From assembly GCA_964342265.1 (NCBI GenBank), contig CAYFFE010000070.1, positions 1 through 19,957 on the forward strand: a DNA stretch of 19,957 nt, in the 5' to 3' direction. The translations under genes were made by a program, and so were the position numbers. Source of the stretch: Halioxenophilus sp964342265 (lineage in GTDB: Bacteria > Pseudomonadota > Gammaproteobacteria > Pseudomonadales > Cellvibrionaceae). This document shows, in pieces, positions 14,936-19,957 of this stretch (its first letter is position 1; each line of letters opens with the position of its first letter). The notes beneath the pieces were generated by a model. The model was not told where the DNA came from, ran no database searches, and saw only the letters and a program-made list of their open reading frames with translations.

Positions 14936-17434
14936 TCACATAAATATTTTAAAAGTCATTATTTCTACATCGATATTACCGATTCTCGCCTTTACATTCG
15001 CAGGCTCGGTAATTACCTCAAGCGGGGTGGTTTTACTGTCGACCTTTAATAATTTTATTTCCTTTTTTAAATCAATGGAGCCGTTAATTTCTAGTGCTAA
15101 ATTTAGCCCCAAATCCACTCTGGAGTTAACATGCAAGCCAACATTTACGGCCATATCGTTAGATAGTGATGCGTTAACTGCCATGTTATTGCTAGCGGCG
15201 ATGTTTAAATCCATATTATTTTTCGCACCTAAAAACATATTCATATTACTGGCGGCACCATAAGTCTGCGATTGGTTGTCGCTGGTGCCCGTGGTTTGCG
15301 AAAAACTGGTTTGGTTGGCGTTTATAACGGTTGTATTAGAAATATTACCGTTATGCGTTGTATTGTTTGTGGTAGCGCCGTTTATTTGCGTTGTCGACTT
15401 ATTGCTGCCAGTTATGGTGGTATCACTCTCTTGCTGTCCAATTTTCGACTTGGAGTAGCTTTTACCGGTTATTGTTGTATAGCTATCGGTATCACCAATT
15501 GTCGATTGACTGTAGCTGTAGTCGATTTTCGATTCGCTTTTACTGTCGCCGATTTCCGAATAGCTCTCGGTGGAAGCGCCATAATATTTACTCACTGTGG
15601 AGCCATAACTTTCACTTTCGCTAAGCAAACCGTCTTTACCTTTTTCGGCCGTTGAGTAGCTATAGCCGGCCCCTTGCGAGTAGCTGCTGTCTTTGAATTT
15701 TTTTGTGTTGTAGGCGTTCTCTACAATGGTAATGGCTTTGTCTAAATCCGCTGTTGAATGCAAACCAAACCGAATGCTTTTACTGTCGCCATAGCTGGTA
15801 CTGTAGTTGCTGCCCACCGATGTATTGGCACTCCATCGACTGGGCATAATATTTTTCGAACCATTGGCTTGTACAATACTCTGCACCTCGGGCATTTCTG
15901 ATTCGTCGTTCGAACGCCCAATAGAAACCGTTACACCCACCTCCGGAACGGTTTGCATATGCTGTGCGAGCTTTACCCAAATAGGCCCTTGATTGGCCAT
16001 AGAGTCCGTGGCCAATTGCACGAATACGCCAATTTCTTGCAGGGTTTCCCCACCCTCTAGGTCGCGTGCGGTATGAGGCTCGGAATAAAAATTACTTTTT
16101 TTGTAGTACTTCCAACCATTAGGTGCTGAGGCTGTTTCGTCCGCCACTACCGTACCCAAAATCATGCCCTGCTGGGTATCTTGTATATTAAAGTCAGTAA
16201 CCAGTCCCGACGATTCGGTCGCTTGAAATTGGTTACTGTAAGGTTCGGTGGCGCTGACTTTGTGTTGAACTTGTGTAATTACAAATTCTTTATTTTCCAA
16301 CTCGGGACGCGCCAGTTGGTTGCCGTTAATTGCCCCGCTATTAAAGTCGTAAGCGGGCGCTTCACTGTCGCTATTGGCCAATAGCACGGTGTGGCCTGCC
16401 GACAACAAAGGCGATGTAGAACCACCGCTCAAACTGGTCGCTGCAGTTTGAATCATTTCCCATTGTTTACCGCCGGTAATTTGTACCTCGCTGGCACTTC
16501 CTCCGTACTGATATACCTTGCATTCGCGGAAAGGTAGGCGATAAACATCGTTGTGAGTGGCTTCGTACTTGCTAAAACCCGCAATGTTATCCGATTCCCA
16601 GGCGGCTTCGCTTCGCACTAAAATACTGTGTACTCCCGTTTGAGATACGGATTTTTTATACTGATAAGACGATATATGCTCATCTTCCTGGCTGTGCAAA
16701 TCAGGCTCGCTGGAGTGGGTGTATTTTAAGGTGAGCTTGTCCTGCTTGCCCGGAACCGTTAAAGGCAAATATTGCGGCTGGTTGGCCAGCACTAAACAAT
16801 GATCGTTATTATGATGCTCAAAGTAATAATAAATGTTGGCTTTTTTCATTAAGCGCTGAATGAACTCAAAATCTGTTTCGCCTGTTTGAATCCAGTCTTG
16901 TTCACGGTCTATCGCAACCGAGTCTAAATACATTTTGTATTCAATATTGTGATTGCCAAGAACCTCCTCTAAAACAGCTTGAATGGTTTTGCTGGAGTAC
17001 AACTGATAGCGATTGGTTAAGGTGGTTTTCCACAACGCAGGTTTAATGGTTAATTGATAACTGCCGGGCTCACTGTAGCTAAAATCCGCGACAATACCGG
17101 AGAAATACCGACGCGGAATATCCGACGGCACCGATTCCCACAGCGTATTGGCCGGCAATGTATTGGGCAGCACAAAACTGATTGTTACGGGTTGCCCGAG
17201 TAACTGGTCGAACTGAATATCCATCGCAGACGTGTTACTGGAATCATTGGCGTATAACTGCACAGTAAATTCATACAACTGCGATACGGACTCCTGGCCT
17301 TGCAACGACGCCACACGAAACTGGTTTTGGCTAATAGGGCGGCCAGAGGTATCGCTAATAGCAATCGTCAACGGTGCCGAATAAAACGTTACCGACTCAA
17401 TAGAAAAAGCACCGTTTTGCTCATTTTGCGGCAT
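14936..17434 (-). CDS. vgrG: VgrG, T6SS spike protein with a long Ser/Thr/Tyr-rich needle
   Basis: An 832-residue VgrG. Residues about 35-410 form the gp27-like base (QFRVASLQGQESVSQLYEFTVQ, RYFSGIVADFSY, LTNRYQLYSSKTIQAVLEEVL, QTGETDFEFIQRLMKKANIYYYFEH). Residues about 420-525 form the gp5-like OB domain (GMILGTVVADE, GPIWVKLAQHMQTVPEVGVTVSIG). Residues about 545-710 are low-complexity S/Y/T/G repeats, followed by N/M/A-rich turns to about 780 and a short unique end. VgrG trimers form the puncturing spike loaded with the tail tube; the repeats probably extend its beta-helical needle. No recognisable enzymatic C-terminal domain is present. A GAGGG Shine-Dalgarno lies 6 nt before the ATG, 1 bp after the tssG stop. 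The DUF2169 gene follows after 7 bp, so the tip proteins are encoded together. Confidence 0.95.
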   Translation of the reverse strand: MPQNEQNGAFSIESVTFYSAPLTIAISDTSGRPISQNQFRVASLQGQESVSQLYEFTVQLYANDSSNTSAMDIQFDQLLGQPVTISFVLPNTLPANTLWESVPSDIPRRYFSGIVADFSYSEPGSYQLTIKPALWKTTLTNRYQLYSSKTIQAVLEEVLGNHNIEYKMYLDSVAIDREQDWIQTGETDFEFIQRLMKKANIYYYFEHHNNDHCLVLANQPQYLPLTVPGKQDKLTLKYTHSSEPDLHSQEDEHISSYQYKKSVSQTGVHSILVRSEAAWESDNIAGFSKYEATHNDVYRLPFRECKVYQYGGSASEVQITGGKQWEMIQTAATSLSGGSTSPLLSAGHTVLLANSDSEAPAYDFNSGAINGNQLARPELENKEFVITQVQHKVSATEPYSNQFQATESSGLVTDFNIQDTQQGMILGTVVADETASAPNGWKYYKKSNFYSEPHTARDLEGGETLQEIGVFVQLATDSMANQGPIWVKLAQHMQTVPEVGVTVSIGRSNDESEMPEVQSIVQANGSKNIMPSRWSANTSVGSNYSTSYGDSKSIRFGLHSTADLDKAITIVENAYNTKKFKDSSYSQGAGYSYSTAEKGKDGLLSESESYGSTVSKYYGASTESYSEIGDSKSESKIDYSYSQSTIGDTDSYTTITGKSYSKSKIGQQESDTTITGSNKSTTQINGATTNNTTHNGNISNTTVINANQTSFSQTTGTSDNQSQTYGAASNMNMFLGAKNNMDLNIAASNNMAVNASLSNDMAVNVGLHVNSRVDLGLNLALEINGSIDLKKEIKLLKVDSKTTPLEVITEPANVKARIGNIDVEIMTFKIFM
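15305..15802 (-). repeat. Imperfect about 18-residue repeats in the VgrG needle
   Basis: In residues about 545-710 Ile-Gly turns recur at I628, I646 and I665, with I684 continuing the spacing (18, 19 and 19 residues). They are separated by stretches such as SESKIDYSYSQST and SYTTITGKSYSKSK. The DNA repeats only partly, so this looks like an old or diverging amplification. It fits strands of a trimeric beta-helix. Confidence 0.65.
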
Positions 17435-17435
17435 G

Positions 17436-18671
17436 CTACACCCTCACCATAAATTGACTGCGCGCTACCGGTATCATCGGATAACGGAGCACGCTGGTTA
17501 TACCCAGTTGTTCGGAGTACTCTGTGATGCTTGGTGATGAATCATCGGCTTGGAATTGCGATTTAACCAATGACGATTGCTTAAGTCGCGATTTAAGCCA
17601 ACTATTACGCCCTAAAGCAAAGCGTTCTGTTTTTTGCCCAGTGCAAGACGATAATTTGGATTGCGGCAAACTGGCCCAATTTGCATTGAGTGTGACGCGA
17701 CAGTCCCACTGTCCGTCGCTTGCGTATTGAATGATGCCTTTTAACGTGTCGTGCCATTGCCCGCCTTTCTGCATACGACACAAAGGTTCGTAGTCTAACG
17801 GCCCAATGTTTAAGTCGATTAAACTTTGTTGATCCCAAGTTTTAGCACCGATAATGGCTTGGCTGCCCAATTCGGCATTTTGACCACCGAGAACACTAAC
17901 ATCACTTTGACTCAGCGCCAGCCAATGGCCAGAAAACTGTTGGACCGAAACCTTACAATTAAAAACAACGCCTACCAAAGACTGTATAAAACCCGCTGTT
18001 TTTCTTGGATTAACGATTAGGCCAGAAAACGCCTGTACAACACGTTTTTCTAATCGTTTTTGCTGCACCGATTCGGTCTCATCGTGTTGAACTGTACTCT
18101 GAGTTTGCTGGGTATTACCTATTGAATTTGCGCTGGCTGCTAAATTCACCGAATCGTAATTGCGATCCTCAAAAAATCCAGCAAAACATTCGATTCGCTT
18201 GGCCACACTGGATTCGTTGGGCGGGGGAGTTTGCAGCGAGATACGTTGTTCTGCGCGATTTTGGTGTTGGATCGCTAAAAATCGATGATTGAAAATATCG
18301 ATAAAATCCAACAGCGCCGAGCGCTGTCGTGTTCGATAGCCATCATTTAATTCTCGAAAAATCCATTCCTGATAAGGTTCCGGTAATGGTCCGTTGTAAG
18401 CGGTTATACCAAATTGACTAAACAGTAGCCGAGGCTGGCTATCGGCTTTTCGGTCGGTAAAGGGTCGGTAGCTACTGACTCGCGTATCCGGTTGAGAGTA
18501 GCGAATATCCGACTGAAAATAGAACGCATCATCCAACTGATCACACAAGTCTTTACCATTGTTGACGTCACTCAACAATAACTTGATCAGTTGGTTGTAA
18601 TTGTACTTGCTGGCGGGTAATCGAATACGATCACTTACAGCAGTATTTGCGCTCCAGCCAGAGGTGGCCAT
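17436..18671 (-). CDS. tssG: TssG, T6SS baseplate wedge protein
   Basis: A 411-residue protein of the TssG/ImpH family, longer than the usual roughly 330-360. Visible hallmarks are FGITAYNGPLPEPYQEWI at about residues 87-104 and the family signature LLDFIDIFNHRFLAI at about 120-134, then AFSGL and a C-terminal beta-rich region with RFALGRNSWLKSRL. The extra length comes mainly from a Q/S/T/N-rich stretch at about 166-206. TssG joins two TssF copies to make the baseplate wedge around VgrG. The ATG at 18671 overlaps tssF by 37 bp, an arrangement common for tssF-tssG, with AAGGA about 11 nt upstream. vgrG follows after 1 bp. Confidence 0.93.
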   Translation of the reverse strand: MATSGWSANTAVSDRIRLPASKYNYNQLIKLLLSDVNNGKDLCDQLDDAFYFQSDIRYSQPDTRVSSYRPFTDRKADSQPRLLFSQFGITAYNGPLPEPYQEWIFRELNDGYRTRQRSALLDFIDIFNHRFLAIQHQNRAEQRISLQTPPPNESSVAKRIECFAGFFEDRNYDSVNLAASANSIGNTQQTQSTVQHDETESVQQKRLEKRVVQAFSGLIVNPRKTAGFIQSLVGVVFNCKVSVQQFSGHWLALSQSDVSVLGGQNAELGSQAIIGAKTWDQQSLIDLNIGPLDYEPLCRMQKGGQWHDTLKGIIQYASDGQWDCRVTLNANWASLPQSKLSSCTGQKTERFALGRNSWLKSRLKQSSLVKSQFQADDSSPSITEYSEQLGITSVLRYPMIPVARSQFMVRV

Positions 18672-19957
18672 TGTTTGAAGATTCCTTTTTCTTGTTTAAC
18701 GGTTAAAGAGCATTCTACAAAGCTGTTGATATTGGCGTACAAGCCCATAAACCGATTTAACACTTCACCAAACAAATGCAGGCTACTGCCATCAAATCGG
18801 GTAATGTCAATTTCTATCTGCACCGCTAAACCGCGGCACAAACCTCGCCAGCCTTCTAGGCCAACACGCCTAACCACGCGCTCGGTTTGGATACTGACGA
18901 TGCTGTCCACCTGGGCAAAATGCGCTTTAGCTTGCTCGTCCGAGTAAGTGAGCAAGATGGATTTCAATACATCTAAGCCTTGGGTTTCGAGTGTTGTGGT
19001 ATTTAAAACCAAGTTAGAAAGTAATCGCCAAGGCTTATCGCTATTTAATGACGGCGGTTTGTGCATGGTGGGTTTGGATATCACTTTGGCTCTAGAAATC
19101 GGACCGGGCCCGACCAGCGTCATGGTATCGTTAATTCTAAGATTTTCTGCCAAGCGGCGATTGGTGCACAGGGCTTTTACGGCCAAAATATCGTCGATGG
19201 AGGCGCTTTTTTGATTGTCCGTTTTATGTAGTGTGATATACGTTTCTGTACCCGGAATACTTTTTAATCCGCTCAACTCAGTACGCGTACTGTAGAGGCG
19301 ATCGTTGGCGTGTAATAAGTGCGCGTCAATGCCCGCATAGGGTTGCGCTCGCTCAGGCTCGCCCACCACAGGAATGGTTAATACTTCGGTAAGGCTGTGG
19401 ATTTCACAACACGCGTGGTTTTTGTTATCACCGACCAAGCGATATTCGTGATCTCGATCGTCTAAATTAATACTATTAAGGTGTTTTTTGTAAAGATTAA
19501 TTACCGGGATACTGTTTAAACAAAGACTGTTTTTATCCGGCCTTAATTGGGTATCCGGTGGTGTTGATAGCAAAAAATATAGCTCAAACTCAGCACCGAG
19601 CGCCTGACCATTAATGCCCTGCACATCGAAAAACAAGTACTTTTCGGGAAAGAGAAAGTATTCCTGAATAATCCGGTATGCACTGTGCGAATTATCACCG
19701 AAGGGCAAGACTGCGCAGTCATCATTAAAGCCAATCCATTTAATCGCATCATTGTCGAGACATTGGTAACTTCCGGCATCCATAGATTGTGAAGGTTCCG
19801 CAGCCCGATTGTTGATAACAATACCAATGCACTCTTTCGCCAGTTGTTCGTACAACTGATAGGCCGAATGAGGTCGATTCTGTTCGCCTCGAACAAAAAA
19901 TCGAAGGTTATCCGGCTCGAATTCTGCGGTGGATTTATCTCCGTGATTTTTAATAGA
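18635..19957 (-). CDS. tssF: TssF, T6SS baseplate protein, start beyond the right edge
   Basis: The frame is open from the stop at 18635 to the right edge: 441 codons of a protein that is usually near 600 residues, so the N-terminal part is missing. TssF features in order are LRFFVRGEQNRPHSAYQLYE close to the edge, YRIIQEYFLFPEKYLFFDV, and LNSIPVINLYKK followed by an EYRLV stretch. A TTG at 19855 could be mistaken for a start, but the homologous sequence continues upstream of it in the same frame, so it is internal. TssF pairs with TssG in the cytoplasmic baseplate wedge and binds TssK. The 3' end overlaps tssG by 37 bp. Confidence 0.94.
   Translation of the reverse strand, partial: SIKNHGDKSTAEFEPDNLRFFVRGEQNRPHSAYQLYEQLAKECIGIVINNRAAEPSQSMDAGSYQCLDNDAIKWIGFNDDCAVLPFGDNSHSAYRIIQEYFLFPEKYLFFDVQGINGQALGAEFELYFLLSTPPDTQLRPDKNSLCLNSIPVINLYKKHLNSINLDDRDHEYRLVGDNKNHACCEIHSLTEVLTIPVVGEPERAQPYAGIDAHLLHANDRLYSTRTELSGLKSIPGTETYITLHKTDNQKSASIDDILAVKALCTNRRLAENLRINDTMTLVGPGPISRAKVISKPTMHKPPSLNSDKPWRLLSNLVLNTTTLETQGLDVLKSILLTYSDEQAKAHFAQVDSIVSIQTERVVRRVGLEGWRGLCRGLAVQIEIDITRFDGSSLHLFGEVLNRFMGLYANINSFVECSLTVKQEKGIFKQWPPLAGAQILL

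Noticed and set aside
14936..15305. Toxin domain at the VgrG C-terminus
   Set aside because: The end is N/M/A-rich repeat sequence followed by a short beta-rich tail with no catalytic motif; it fits a needle, not an enzyme.
15780..15980. Second minus-strand frame of 66 codons within vgrG
   Set aside because: It is in another frame of the same stretch as the VgrG OB-domain region, without its own context.
19853..19855. TTG at 19855 as the tssF start
   Set aside because: Conserved TssF sequence continues upstream in frame to the window edge, so the true start lies outside.

Overview
The window is the distal part of a type VI secretion system (T6SS) operon from a Gram-negative bacterium. Every supported gene is on the minus strand, so transcription runs from the right edge (19957) to the left edge (1). 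By eye the base composition is moderate (mid-40s % GC) and looks uniform throughout. The gene set (TssJ lipoprotein, DotU-type TssL, IcmF-type TssM) is that of a proteobacterial T6SS. A marine or plant-polymer-degrading gammaproteobacterium of the Cellvibrio/Teredinibacter type is a guess, not something the sequence proves.

Layout in order of transcription: tssF (baseplate, start beyond the right edge), tssG (baseplate wedge), vgrG (spike), a DUF2169 protein with a pentapeptide-repeat tail, a stand-alone pentapeptide-repeat protein, a DUF3540 protein, a small DUF4150 PAAR-like tip protein, tssJ, tssK, tssL, tssM and tssA. After a 97-bp gap comes a large protein with a methyltransferase-like N-terminus, a TPR-like middle and an acyltransferase-like C-terminus; it runs off the left edge. 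Most junctions overlap (ATGA, TAATG or longer) or have gaps of only a few bases, so this looks like one translationally coupled operon. tssB, tssC, tssD/hcp, tssE and tssH are not in the window and probably lie upstream, beyond the right edge.

The products fit one machine. TssJ-TssL-TssM form the envelope-spanning complex, TssK and TssF/TssG the baseplate, TssA the sheath-assembly cap, and VgrG plus the DUF4150 protein the puncturing tip. DUF2169, DUF3540 and the pentapeptide protein form a compact spike-loading cassette between tssG and tssJ. No toxin or immunity gene is recognisable.

Points for a second look are: the three-part methyltransferase/TPR/FkbH-like protein at the operon end; a 40-bp near-perfect palindrome flanked by 6-bp direct repeats in the only real intergenic gap; a TssM whose nucleotide-binding motifs are gone; and a VgrG with a long Ser/Tyr/Thr-rich repeat needle.
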